DNA of 34,621 bases from an uncultured Mycoplasmatota bacterium (GTDB lineage Bacteria > Bacillota_I > Bacilli_A > RF39 > UBA660). The number at the start of each line of letters is the position of its first letter. Position 1 is the stretch's first letter. The position numbers and the translations under genes were made by a program. Shown here piece by piece: positions 22,293 to 31,925 of the stretch. The notes under the pieces were generated by a model. The model ran no database searches and was not told where the DNA came from. It worked only from the letters and a program-made list of their open reading frames with translations. Location of the stretch: positions 1 to 34,621 of the forward strand of contig CAOJBM010000012.1 of assembly GCA_948329525.1 (NCBI GenBank), in the 5' to 3' direction.

Positions 22293-24797
22293 CTAATATT
22301 TTTTTCGTGCTTCTAATACAAGTGTTAAAATAAATAGGGAAATGCCAAATAAAGAAACTATACTACCGATATTTTTTAGTGGTGAAGTATAAACAAATCT
22401 TATATCATGCTCTCCTTTTTCTATTTTAAATCCCATAAAAGTATTATTGACTTTTTCTATTTTTACTTCTTTTCCATCAACAAAAGCTTTAAATCCTATA
22501 TCATAAGGAATAGAAATTGTAAAATAACCATCTTCTAGAACATTAATATTCCCTTTTATTTCATCATCTATCATCTTACTAATATTAAATTCACTTACAT
22601 CATTTCTTAGATTCTCTATATAACTATAATCAAGACTATAAACTTCAATATCTTTAATCTTATAAGTTCCTTCTTTAAAACTTATCGTAAGTTTTTCTAA
22701 ATTTTTATCAGCAATTACATAATCAAAAACATAATTTTGATTATGATATTTCCACTCTTTACAAGTTAATTTATTTTTATTGCCATTAATAGTTATATAT
22801 ATATCTCCTTCACTACAAGTTGGATTATTAGCCATTTTAAAGCGTATAAACAAAATTTTATTTTTGTTTTCAGAATCTAATTTATAAGTCATCCTAGCTT
22901 TTTGATAGGCGGTTACTGTATATATATCATTATCTTTAGAAGTTTCTAAATTTTCTTTTTCTAACTTTTTTAAATTATAATCAATTTTCTTAATATTAGA
23001 AACAAAATCTGTCTTAGTATCTCTTTTTATAACTATATTATTAAGTAAATACTCCACATTATACGGATAAGGTATTTTTAAAAACTCTTCTTCCCCCATG
23101 ATCTTAGAACTAGCATAACCTATTGGTAAAACATTTTCATTTTGATATAAACAAATATTATTAATTTTATCTACATAGTTATATCCTTGTAATTCTTTAC
23201 AATTTTTATTAATCAAATATTTCTGTCCATGAAAGATATTAAATAAAATATTATTATTACTTGAAGTAATAACTCTATTCCTACTAATGACATTATTATT
23301 CATTACATCGTAATAAAATTTATTATAACCTTTATGGTAAATAGATGAATACAAAGTACTAGAATAATATTTTAAATTATTATAAATTTTATTATCTGTC
23401 GTATTTCCCAACCCATCATTAATTCGATAGTAAGAAGAATCTAAATCAGTTATATAATCTACTACTTCTTTAATATTAGTAGTTTCTTCTAAAGCACTTT
23501 TTTTTGTTACTAATTCATCATATTTAGATATACTTGTACTAGCTGTAAAAGAAATCACACACAAAAATACAACCATAAAAATATCTTTCTTAAATTTTTT
23601 GTATAATAATAGACTTCCTACTACAACTAAAACATCTACAAAATATAATATTTTTTGATAACCACTAAAATCAGCAAATAAAGAAATTAAAATAAAAATG
23701 ATTAAAGTCCTTTTATAATTAAAATTACCATTAAATAAGTTTTTGAACAATATAGCAATTGCGATAATACACAATGGTAAAAAAGGGATTAGTACTTTAG
23801 CATCAATATACATTGTTCCATTTAAAATGTAGTTTATAAAAGGAAAGAATAAAGTAAGAGAAAGAATTATCCCTAAAAATAATTGTTCTTTATTTTTTTT
23901 ATTAAATAAATTAATAATTGCTAAAATTACAAGACTTGTTAAACCTATACCATAGGAATCATAAACAAAATAACTAACATGAATACCTGGCATAAATAGA
24001 CTTTTTAAAGTAATTGAGTTAAAAGTTTCTCCTCGTCCATTTAAAATAGCGTAAAATGTTGGTATTAATACAATTCCTGCCATTAAAATACCAATCAAGA
24101 TTGGTAAAATAAAAATTATCCCATCTTTCAAAAACTTTTTCAATGTAATTGTTTTATTTACACATAAATAGCGATATATGCCATAAATCACTAAAGAAAT
24201 AATCCCACAAATACTATAATAATAACTAGTCATTGCAAGAAAGAAAACAGAAATAGCAAGAAGAGTACTTTTTTGTTTAATAAGTTTTCTATCTACACCA
24301 TAAAATCCCATTATTAAAAAAGGCATATAATTTATAAACATGATGTGACGATGAGAATGAAAAGTTAGTGAAGTTGTAAAAAGAAACAAAAAAGCAACTA
24401 GAAAACTTATTCGAGGTAAAAAACCATGTTTTTTGATAAAAAAATAAACTAGTATAGCACTTATTAAAACAGAAGTTATTGTGGAAATTATTATATAATT
24501 AGTCATATTAATAAAAGGTAATAAATATGAAATTAAAACTATTGGACTTAAAAATCCATAATAAGAAAAATTATAAATATTTTGACCACTTCCAATATGA
24601 AAAGCAAAGGAAGGAAATAAATCCTTGGTTTTATAGAATAGAGAGCGAAAATATTCTGGAAAAGCAATGTGTTGAGAATACCAATCAACTGTGGAACCAT
24701 AGTAATACTTATAATTAACAATTATAAGAAAAAAGATAAAAAAAGATATTATCAAAATACTAATATAAAGCAAATCTTTTTTATTAAATTTATTCAC
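22293..24797 (-). CDS. YfhO-family envelope glycosyltransferase (GT-C type)
   Basis: An 834-residue polytopic protein with about 12-13 membrane helices in residues 1-420, a large extracytoplasmic region, and a final helix near 805-825. SFAFHIGSGQNIYNFSYYG and the C-terminal FKAFVDGKEVKIEKVNNTF with FKIEKGEHDIRFVYTSP are typical of YfhO proteins. In Bacillus and relatives, these transfer a sugar from undecaprenyl phosphate to lipoteichoic acid or other wall polymers outside the cell. The first codon is GTG (24797), overlapping the stop of the PIG-L gene by 8 bases; no good SD is present, so translation is probably coupled. The upper range of membrane segments is estimated by eye. A CsbB-type lipid-sugar synthase is not in this window. 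Confidence 0.85.
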   Translation of the reverse strand: MNKFNKKDLLYISILIISFFIFFLIIVNYKYYYGSTVDWYSQHIAFPEYFRSLFYKTKDLFPSFAFHIGSGQNIYNFSYYGFLSPIVLISYLLPFINMTNYIIISTITSVLISAILVYFFIKKHGFLPRISFLVAFLFLFTTSLTFHSHRHIMFINYMPFLIMGFYGVDRKLIKQKSTLLAISVFFLAMTSYYYSICGIISLVIYGIYRYLCVNKTITLKKFLKDGIIFILPILIGILMAGIVLIPTFYAILNGRGETFNSITLKSLFMPGIHVSYFVYDSYGIGLTSLVILAIINLFNKKNKEQLFLGIILSLTLFFPFINYILNGTMYIDAKVLIPFLPLCIIAIAILFKNLFNGNFNYKRTLIIFILISLFADFSGYQKILYFVDVLVVVGSLLLYKKFKKDIFMVVFLCVISFTASTSISKYDELVTKKSALEETTNIKEVVDYITDLDSSYYRINDGLGNTTDNKIYNNLKYYSSTLYSSIYHKGYNKFYYDVMNNNVISRNRVITSSNNNILFNIFHGQKYLINKNCKELQGYNYVDKINNICLYQNENVLPIGYASSKIMGEEEFLKIPYPYNVEYLLNNIVIKRDTKTDFVSNIKKIDYNLKKLEKENLETSKDNDIYTVTAYQKARMTYKLDSENKNKILFIRFKMANNPTCSEGDIYITINGNKNKLTCKEWKYHNQNYVFDYVIADKNLEKLTISFKEGTYKIKDIEVYSLDYSYIENLRNDVSEFNISKMIDDEIKGNINVLEDGYFTISIPYDIGFKAFVDGKEVKIEKVNNTFMGFKIEKGEHDIRFVYTSPLKNIGSIVSLFGISLFILTLVLEARKKY

Positions 24798-25494
24798 TAT
24801 ACATCATCTGCCAATCATTATAAGATACAAAATCTTCATGTTCAAACATATGGTCAAAAGCTGTCATTATAAAGCTTTGTGTTTTATATAATTTTAAAAT
24901 TTCAATTTTTTTATCAAGATTTGTTTCTTCAATTTTAGGAATTTTCTCAATAACACTACCTATTTTCTTTTTTGAATAATATACACCAAAATAAACTAAT
25001 TTATCTTTATTATCATAATTATTTGTAACAAGTTCGCTAGTCATTTTATGATGAATATGCCCATATTCACCAAAAGGATTATGAGTAACGATACTATCCC
25101 AATCTTTTAAAGCAATAATATTTTTCAAATCTTTAGTTATTCCATCTTTTGAAGAATTCCAGTTGTCTCGTTCACCATTTGTCTTATCAGGATAACCTAA
25201 CATTATTAAACCATCATTAGTTTCTTTTAAAACTTTTTTTATTTCCTTAACTCTTGCTTCATCCACACCACATGTAATACATACAACTAAATAATTTTCA
25301 TCTATTAAATGAGACCCTCCCCAAAGCATTTCATCATCTGGGTGAGCTACAATCATTAATTTATCATAGTTTGAAACATCAAAATTTGTAAAATCATGAG
25401 TTATTTCTTCATTTTTACCACTATTTAAGATAAATATCCCTACTAAAATTGTAAGTAAAATTGTAAAAATTATAATTACTTTTTTTCTTGACAT
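24790..25494 (-). CDS. Membrane-anchored PIG-L/LmbE-family deacetylase
   Basis: A 234-residue protein. An N-terminal hydrophobic anchor (6-24) puts the catalytic domain outside the cell. The zinc motif AHPDDE (50-55) and the second motif HNPFGEYGHIHH (138-149) are both intact. The family hydrolyses N-acetyl groups from GlcNAc-type sugars. It is co-transcribed and coupled with the YfhO-family gene, so the likely substrate is an N-acetylated sugar on a wall or membrane glycan. This is an inference from context. SD AAGGAG at the right distance; consensus promoter upstream. Confidence 0.9.
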   Translation of the reverse strand: MSRKKVIIIFTILLTILVGIFILNSGKNEEITHDFTNFDVSNYDKLMIVAHPDDEMLWGGSHLIDENYLVVCITCGVDEARVKEIKKVLKETNDGLIMLGYPDKTNGERDNWNSSKDGITKDLKNIIALKDWDSIVTHNPFGEYGHIHHKMTSELVTNNYDNKDKLVYFGVYYSKKKIGSVIEKIPKIEETNLDKKIEILKLYKTQSFIMTAFDHMFEHEDFVSYNDWQMMYSE

Positions 25495-25528
25495 AACTAT
25501 CTCCTTGTCGTTTAATTAATCCATTGCA

Positions 25529-25557
25529 ATAGTACTTCATTTTAAGAGTTTTGTCAA
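25529..25557 (-). promoter_or_regulatory. Promoter of the PIG-L - YfhO operon
   Basis: Perfect TTGACA (complement of 25552-25557), 17-base spacer, TACTAT (complement of 25529-25534), 35 bases before the ATG. The -10 lies in one arm of a 12-base inverted repeat whose partner is at 25710-25721. Confidence 0.7.
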
Positions 25558-25681
25558 TTGTATAAGTTTTGAGTTTCGTTTTTTTACAATAATTTTGGGG
25601 TGCCAATTTATAAATTATAATTAACTTATGAAAATATATCAAAATTTAAGAATATATTATAATTTTTTCCATGCTTAAACT

Positions 25682-25705
25682 GAACATCATTAAAATGTTC
25701 TTTTT
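25682..25705 (+). terminator. Terminator-like hairpin beside the transposase remnant
   Basis: GAACAT / ATGTTC stem with a 7-base loop, then TTTTT on the plus strand. No plus-strand gene ends before it, so it may be an IS-end structure or a relic. Confidence 0.4.
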
Positions 25706-25730
25706 AATTTACTATTGCAATCATTCTTTT

Positions 25731-26127
25731 TTATAAGTTAAATCCCAATTGCTTTTTATCTCGATGTTCTATTTCTTGCCATTTTTTTATTCCCTCATAT
25801 GCATATCTTAATATTTCTTTAATTCCACTATCCATCATTCCTAAGTAGATAATTGTTTTTCTTTTATAGACTTTGCCCTTTCTAATATTAATTTTTATCT
25901 AACTTTTCTACATTAATGCTTAAATGTACCATTACTAATGTTAACATTAAATTTAAGTTATTCATACTTTCTAATGTTCTTAATAAAGAATTTTCCCATT
26001 TATATTCTTTTTTTGCCTTAAAATATTCTTCTATTCTCCACCTTAAAAAGTACAATCTTACTAAATGCTCAGCACTTTCCTTATCTTTCACCTTTAAATT
26101 GGTTAGTAACATCATAGGTATTCCATC
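25731..26127 (-). mobile_element. C-terminal remnant of an IS4-type transposase gene
   Basis: The minus strand reads LSEDGIPMMLLTNLKVKDKE and YFLRWRIEEYFKAKKEY. The latter is the Y-x2-R-W-x-I-E ... K (YREK) block around the last catalytic Glu of IS4-family DDE transposases. At the A5 run (complement of 25892-25896) a one-base insertion breaks the frame; the next frame continues IRKGKVYKRKTIIYLGMMD and GIKEILRYAYEGIKKWQEIE to the TAA at 25731. The N-terminal two thirds, with the first two catalytic Asp residues, is absent. The remnant abuts an opposite-strand IS1595 remnant. Confidence 0.75.
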
Positions 26128-26147
26128 TTCACTTAATTAATGGATTT

Positions 26148-26756
26148 ATGTCAAAGATAAGAAAAAATATAAGATTAAAAGGAACAAGGTTAAAAAATAT
26201 GCCTAGAGCATCAAAACATCGTTGTTCTAAAGGCGGTTCAAAAAGAGGAATAAGTGATCATCAAGTATGTATAGCATCAGCAATCGATAGATATGATAAT
26301 TGTTTTTTAGTAATTGTAGTAACAGGACAAATTACATCAAGTGAAGTAGAAGCAGTCTTTAAAGATAAAGTAGAAAAAGTTTCTAAATTTATTACTGATT
26401 GTAAATCTTCATATAAAAAATTTGCCAAAGATAATCATATAAAATTAGAACAATCAAGAACTTATACTAATGCAAATGGATATAGTTTAGGAAATATAAA
26501 TTCATTACATTCAGAATGGTCAACTTTTTTAAGTATCTTTAAAGGAGTATCAACAAAACATTTACAACATTATTTAGATTGGTTTAGTTTTCAAAAATTA
26601 ATAAATTATATAGTAGAAATATTAAAGCAACCTATGACCATTATGAAAAATACTACCATAAGATATAGTAATATTAAATATTGTAATGTTTATGACAATT
26701 CATCAGGAATCGATTTTTCTCTTGTTTGTGATGATTATAATTTTCATCCTCTATAA
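26148..26756 (+). mobile_element. 5'-truncated IS1595-family (ISXO2-like) transposase
   Basis: A 202-codon frame. KNMPRASKHRCSKGGSKRG then ISDHQVCIASAIDRYDN matches the domain of IS1595/ISXO2-like transposases just after the first catalytic Asp. ITDCKSSYKKFAKDNHIKLE carries the second Asp, and VSTKHLQHYLDWFSFQKLI is the C-terminal signature. The zinc-ribbon/N-terminal part and the first Asp are missing, so it is non-functional. The frame is otherwise intact. Terminal repeats were not identified on either side. Confidence 0.75.
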
Positions 26757-26844
26757 TCTAGGACAGAGCGTTGTTTTTTTATTTTTACTATAAAAGCTAC
26801 CTGCATCTGGTGGTATATATAAAATTATTGTATCAAGATTGTAT

Positions 26845-27534
26845 CTATAATGATGAATACGGAACTATGGAAATTGAAATAAAATCATTAATGTTCTCTA
26901 TTTTGATTTCAATTTTTTTAATTTTAGAAACTACAGAATTACTTTCATAAACCCAATCTTCACTATTTTGATTTAAGTAATTGAGATAATCTTCTAATAT
27001 CCCTTTTTTTATTACAATATATTCCTTAGGTATTTTTAATGCAATAATCTTATTAGTTATATTCTCTACTTCAAAAGACATAAAAGCCACTTTAAAATCA
27101 TCATTAGAAAGAAATAACCTTTTTTTAGAATAGTTTAAATTTTTTCCATGAAATTCATTCGTTCTTGTAATTACTCGTTTATTCATTGCTAAAAACTCAA
27201 AAAAATCACTTTTTATGAGTCCAATAACTTCTAATTCTTTTAATTTTACTAAACTTTCATTAATATAACGCTTACCTTCTATTTCTATTTCAGGAACAGA
27301 ATACTCATATTCGTCAGTTGTATCTACATTATATTTATTATTGTTATATCTTGCATATATCGTGTTTATAATAGCATTATAATAACTTTTATTACCTTTA
27401 TCCACCATACTTAAAGAGATGTTATTAAGATAATGCACATTCTTATCTTCTAAGAGATAAAGAGCTATAGTTGGAGCGAATACTGCAATTAAAAAACATA
27501 ATACACATAAAATTAATAAATAATTATTTTTCAT
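26845..27534 (-). CDS. Small membrane-anchored protein, last gene of the sensor/ABC operon
   Basis: A 229-residue protein of no family known to me. One hydrophobic segment (about 6-26) is followed by an external domain with mixed helix and strand (VPEIEIEGKRYINESLVKL; a Lys/Glu-rich strand near the end, KIKKIEIKIENINDF). No Cys is present in the external part. The start overlaps the 3' end of the kinase gene by 11 bases and has a perfect SD, GGAGGTGA, inside the kinase coding region. Its position suggests an accessory to signal sensing or a partner of the transporter, but that is inference. No terminator is visible before the IS1595 remnant. Confidence 0.75.
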   Translation of the reverse strand: MKNNYLLILCVLCFLIAVFAPTIALYLLEDKNVHYLNNISLSMVDKGNKSYYNAIINTIYARYNNNKYNVDTTDEYEYSVPEIEIEGKRYINESLVKLKELEVIGLIKSDFFEFLAMNKRVITRTNEFHGKNLNYSKKRLFLSNDDFKVAFMSFEVENITNKIIALKIPKEYIVIKKGILEDYLNYLNQNSEDWVYESNSVVSKIKKIEIKIENINDFISISIVPYSSL

Positions 27535-28912
27535 GGATATTGGTCACCTCCAAATCAAAACTCACCTTTGTTCCTTTATTTAATTCACTCTTAAAATTTA
27601 ATTTAGTATGATGTAGTGTTAGAATTTTTGATACGATTCCTAGTCCTAAACCATAACTTCCAGTTCTTTTACTTCTTGATCTGTCAATCATATAAAAATC
27701 TTCTGTAATTCTATCTATTTCTTCTTTCTTTATTCCAATACCATTATCAATAATTGTAATTTTATATTTATCTTTAAAAGACTTACCAATAATTTTAATA
27801 TTCTTCTCTTTATCACTTGCTTTATAGCCATTTTCTATTAGATTCATAATACAAGTGGTTAATAGTTCTTTATCTCCTAAAATAGTTTCTTCCTTTATAT
27901 CTAAACTTAAATGAAGATCTTGAAATCTTTTAATTGCTATTTCTTTTATTTCCTTAAAAAATTCTTTAGTATTTATATCACTAAGAATAACTTTATCTTC
28001 ACTTAAAGAAGCTAAGTCTAATAATTTATGAGAAAGTATTTCTAACCTTTTTGTTTCACTATAAATATAATCAAGAGCTTTTTCTTTATCCTTTTTGCTA
28101 TACTTATCTTTCTTTAATACTTTTGTGTATCCCATAATTGAAGTCATTGGTGTTTTTAATTCATGAGTAAAATTAGAAATAAAATCTTCTCTTTGCTTTA
28201 CCGATAACTCAAGTTCTTTTTGCCTATTCTTGATAGATTTAATCATGGATACAAAAGACTTTGATAACTCTCCTATTTCATCATTACCTTTTATATCAAT
28301 TTTAATATCTAAGTTACCATTTGCTACTAATTTTGTTGTCTCATTTAATTTCTTTATTGGTTTCGTTAAAAGTCTTGCAAATATTGTTGTTAAACATCCA
28401 CATATTACAATTAAACTAGCATCTATAATATAAAATTTTAATAAATTCTGATTTCTTACTTCAAAAATACCAGAAATATCATAAACACTTATAATTTCAA
28501 TATTTTCTTTATTGATAGATATTGTTGATTTTAAAATACTATATTTTTTGGAATCATAAGACTTAATGCAAGTTGTTTCACATTCTTTATAATTTAATTC
28601 AAAAGGAACATTATTCCATATACTATCATCATTTAAGACTATGGATAGCTTTCTTGAGTTGCCTAAATAGGAGGTTAATGTATAAAGATAGTTTTTAAGT
28701 TCTTCTAAATTTATACCTCTATCACTAAGTAAATTATCATTTATATTCGATTCAATACTATATTTTTCTAAATTGTGTTCATCATAATTAGTCTTCATCT
28801 GTAACTCATAAGAATTTTTAAAATTTTCATGAATTAAGATAATTCCTGATAACGAAAACATAACAACAACAATTAACATTGTTCCAATAACAACTTTAAA
28901 CGAGAATTTCAT
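27524..28912 (-). CDS. Sensor histidine kinase
   Basis: A 462-residue membrane kinase. Membrane helix 1 (about 7-29), an external domain of about 130 residues with Cys111 and Cys115, and helix 2 (158-181) are followed by a HAMP linker (about 180-235). The HisKA phosphoacceptor is His250 in FISNFTHELKTPMTSI. The ATPase domain has N-box NLIENGYKA, G1 DNGIGIKKE and G2 GLGLGIVSKI. The ATG at 28912 has AGGTG upstream, overlapping the regulator's stop region; the longer frame would start inside the regulator gene. It forms a pair with the OmpR-type regulator just upstream. The stimulus is unknown; the CX3C in the sensor domain may be redox- or metal-related. Confidence 0.94.
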   Translation of the reverse strand: MKFSFKVVIGTMLIVVVMFSLSGIILIHENFKNSYELQMKTNYDEHNLEKYSIESNINDNLLSDRGINLEELKNYLYTLTSYLGNSRKLSIVLNDDSIWNNVPFELNYKECETTCIKSYDSKKYSILKSTISINKENIEIISVYDISGIFEVRNQNLLKFYIIDASLIVICGCLTTIFARLLTKPIKKLNETTKLVANGNLDIKIDIKGNDEIGELSKSFVSMIKSIKNRQKELELSVKQREDFISNFTHELKTPMTSIMGYTKVLKKDKYSKKDKEKALDYIYSETKRLEILSHKLLDLASLSEDKVILSDINTKEFFKEIKEIAIKRFQDLHLSLDIKEETILGDKELLTTCIMNLIENGYKASDKEKNIKIIGKSFKDKYKITIIDNGIGIKKEEIDRITEDFYMIDRSRSKRTGSYGLGLGIVSKILTLHHTKLNFKSELNKGTKVSFDLEVTNIHEK

Positions 28913-28913
28913 A

Positions 28914-29555
28914 TTACACCTCAAAAAGATAACCAACTTTTGGTAAAGTTTTTATAACATTCTCAAGACCTAGTTTTTTACGAAGCCTTGCTAAATGCAA
29001 ATCAACTGTTCTAGTATCTTCCATCACACACTCCCAAACACTTGCTAAAATTTGTTCTCTTGTAAGTATATTACCAGCGTTAGTGGTTAAATAGATAAGT
29101 AAATCATATTCTTTTGGTGTTAAAGGCACCTTCAAACCTTCTTTTTGTACTTCATGAGTCTTTGTATTGATTTTGATATTTGGTAAACTGATAGTGCCTT
29201 TAAACCTTCTTAGAAGGGAATTCACACGAGCGATAAGTTCTTCCATTTCAAAAGGTTTTACAATATAGTCATCTGCTCCCATATTAAGTCCTTTTACTCT
29301 ATCCTTTAATTCACCTTTAGCAGTAATAAATATAACAGGAATTTGTTCATTCTTAGCATATTCTAAAAGTTCATATCCATTAAATTTAGGTAACATTATA
29401 TCAAGTAAGATTAAATCATAATGATTTTTCTCTATTAGATCTGCTCCTACCTCGCCATCAAGAGCATAATCTACTTTATAACCACTCGCTTTTAAACCCA
29501 TAGAAATTAAATCAACTATTGGTTGTTCATCTTCAACAATTAATATTTTACTCAA
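28914..29555 (-). CDS. OmpR/PhoB-family response regulator, TTG start
   Basis: A 213-residue regulator. The receiver domain has the acidic pair in VEDEQ (8-10), the phospho-acceptor Asp52 (LILLDIMLP) and Lys in DYIVKPFE. The winged-helix domain ends TVDLHLARLRKKLGLENVIK, TLPKVGYLFEV. The start is TTG (complement of 29553-29555), 9 bases after GGAG in the end of the permease gene; no ATG fits. This start may keep its level low. It lies between the permease and the kinase in one operon. Direct repeats at the operon promoter (34032-34047) are its likely binding site. Confidence 0.94.
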   Translation of the reverse strand: MSKILIVEDEQPIVDLISMGLKASGYKVDYALDGEVGADLIEKNHYDLILLDIMLPKFNGYELLEYAKNEQIPVIFITAKGELKDRVKGLNMGADDYIVKPFEMEELIARVNSLLRRFKGTISLPNIKINTKTHEVQKEGLKVPLTPKEYDLLIYLTTNAGNILTREQILASVWECVMEDTRTVDLHLARLRKKLGLENVIKTLPKVGYLFEV

Positions 29556-29561
29556 TTATTA

Positions 29562-31925
29562 TCACTCCAATTTCTTAACAATACTATTATACAAGAAAAT
29601 GCTTATAATTACTATGCTAGGAACAAAGAAACAAGCCAGAATATTGCTTCCAATTATGGATAAATTCATAAGTGGGAATACACTACTCTTTGCAATTTTT
29701 AAAGCACTAATAATAATAGGTATTAATAATACAAAAATAGATGTTATAAAAGCGAATACCATATTTTTTAATTTTAGAGAAATATATAGAACAATAAGAA
29801 TAAGTAAAATATAGGAAATATATCTAACTACATAAAACATAATTAAATAGGAAAGAATTGAAATACCTGCTGGCAAACTATTAAATACCCCTAAACTTAT
29901 AATAGAATCACCTAGGTTTGCTAAACCATGCATTTTAAATGTTCCTAATATTTCTGGAATAATACTTATTATATAAATAACTGTACAAGCAAGTATTGAT
30001 GTGATTACTTTATTTCTAGCTGTTTTTTTACGACCATTCTTTGTAGTATTCAAAATCTGAATGAATCCTGTTCTATACTCCATAATAAATAGATTCGTAA
30101 GAACAATTATCGTAATTATGATTAAATATATATCGTTTTCGTTAATGTTCCTATTTACTCTAAATAATTTATTATAGCCTGTATCATAAACGAAGGATGC
30201 TTTAGGATTTTTTTTGATATATTCATATTTTTCTTCTATTCTATTAAATATATCTCTTGTTGCTAATATATCTTCATAAGGCCCTTTTAGAATCATACCT
30301 TCTATATTAGTAATTTCACCTTTTTCTATTCTTTCATTAATAAGTGCTAAACTAACTTCTGCCTTATCATACTCTTCTATTGTATTTTTTATCAAAGTTT
30401 CTTTTTCTGGTGTGAGATCGCCACTTAGAATATCCATATAATTTTTATAAAACATTTCATTATAGGACAGATTATAATTTTGATTTTTAAAATTAAATAC
30501 CATAAATATAGTGAAAAGAATGATGATGAACAAGCCTCTATTAACAAATAGTAATTTATAAGTTTCAAAAGAGAATATACTTTTAAATCTTATATTCTTT
30601 AGTATTTTGAATTTTTTTATTTTTTCCCATATTACATTTTCTCTTATCGTAATATTCATATTCTTTAAATACTTAATAAAAGATAATATTATAAATAGAA
30701 TAATTGTTATAATCTGTAGAATAAGTAATGTGCTAGTCTTTGATACTAATATATTATAAAGCCTTAAATTGTTATATATTCTAAATATCTCATTTGTATT
30801 AAGAAGACTAACTAGATTAAATGATTTTAAAAGATTAATACTAGATGTTGGATCGATGCTTTGAAAGATTATAAAATTAACTATAATTATGATAAAGAAG
30901 ACAAAAATATTCTCTACTGTATTGTTAAATTTAACAGAAAGATAAAACATAATCATGGAAAGAAGAAATACAAAAATCACCTTTGCTCCAAACAAAATAA
31001 ATAAGTATTCTAAAATATTTATTTTAAGAGTAGAAAGCATAAGTAATGGTACACTTTGTATTGTAGCGAATATATTTCCACACCCTAATGTAGATAAATA
31101 ATATATGTAATTTGTTCCGTAAAATAAAGAGCAAATTAAGAAAACTCCTATAAATAATGTCATTATTTTTGCCATTAGTGTTTTTCCATTACCATTTTTC
31201 GTACTTTTTATAATTGTAAATAGATTCTTGTCCTTTTCTTCTGTAACTAATATAGTTGAAATAATAAATATCAGAATCAGTACAAAAAAATCTGTTAAAG
31301 TAGTATTAGATATTTTCTTTATGCCTTCTCCTATTTCATAGTTTGTTTTAACACTTTGCATATTTTTATAAGTATCTGCTGTTTTGGTGATACTTTTTAA
31401 GGATACTTCATCTTTAGTCTTAAAAATAGAAACACTTTGCTGAGTTTCAGCTTCTTCTAATATATCTTTTAAAGAGCCTTGATAATTAGATACTTTATCA
31501 TAATCATTTTTAATACTCTCTAAAAAAGACCATTCTGTATCACCATTACCTGTATATTTCCATGTTGGATTTTTAGATTCTTCATAATATTTATTATAAA
31601 GTTCTTTGTTTTCTTCACGCAAAGAATCAGCATAATCTCTTATTGCTTGATTTTCACTTTTGGCATTACTTTGGATATTGTAAATAATATTAATTGCCTT
31701 TGCTCTTTCATAAAGTTCATTAATATATTTGCCTTTTTCCTCATGAGTTTTACCCAACAGATCAGTTTCTAATATTTTATATGCTTCATAAGGAATTTTA
31801 TTTTTACTCTCACTATAGTTTTGATAATTTAAGAATAATAGATTTAAAACCCATAATATTAAAAAGGCTACAATAAAGAGTTTGTTGGTTATAATTTTTA
31901 ATATTTCAAACTTGCTTAGTTTCAT
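29562..31925 (-). CDS. ABC-2-type permease, duplicated architecture (787 aa)
   Basis: A large membrane protein. It has an N-terminal helix (about 13-30), a charged external domain (about 35-205), and five or six helices (about 208-420). Then follows a second unit: a helix at about 463-478, a second external domain (about 485-600) and six helices to the C-terminus. The two halves look like a fusion or duplication of ABC-2/NatB-like permeases, so one chain could provide the full membrane pore. It overlaps the ATPase gene by ATGA (31922-31925), a sign of strict coupling, and ends TGA-TAA. With the ATPase it forms an exporter or a transporter-linked sensor. No substrate can be read. Confidence 0.85.
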   Translation of the reverse strand: MKLSKFEILKIITNKLFIVAFLILWVLNLLFLNYQNYSESKNKIPYEAYKILETDLLGKTHEEKGKYINELYERAKAINIIYNIQSNAKSENQAIRDYADSLREENKELYNKYYEESKNPTWKYTGNGDTEWSFLESIKNDYDKVSNYQGSLKDILEEAETQQSVSIFKTKDEVSLKSITKTADTYKNMQSVKTNYEIGEGIKKISNTTLTDFFVLILIFIISTILVTEEKDKNLFTIIKSTKNGNGKTLMAKIMTLFIGVFLICSLFYGTNYIYYLSTLGCGNIFATIQSVPLLMLSTLKINILEYLFILFGAKVIFVFLLSMIMFYLSVKFNNTVENIFVFFIIIIVNFIIFQSIDPTSSINLLKSFNLVSLLNTNEIFRIYNNLRLYNILVSKTSTLLILQIITIILFIILSFIKYLKNMNITIRENVIWEKIKKFKILKNIRFKSIFSFETYKLLFVNRGLFIIILFTIFMVFNFKNQNYNLSYNEMFYKNYMDILSGDLTPEKETLIKNTIEEYDKAEVSLALINERIEKGEITNIEGMILKGPYEDILATRDIFNRIEEKYEYIKKNPKASFVYDTGYNKLFRVNRNINENDIYLIIITIIVLTNLFIMEYRTGFIQILNTTKNGRKKTARNKVITSILACTVIYIISIIPEILGTFKMHGLANLGDSIISLGVFNSLPAGISILSYLIMFYVVRYISYILLILIVLYISLKLKNMVFAFITSIFVLLIPIIISALKIAKSSVFPLMNLSIIGSNILACFFVPSIVIISIFLYNSIVKKLE

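Noticed and set aside
24527-24872. Plus-strand frames opposite the YfhO-family gene
   Set aside because: They are shadows of the long minus-strand gene, with no SD and no family features.
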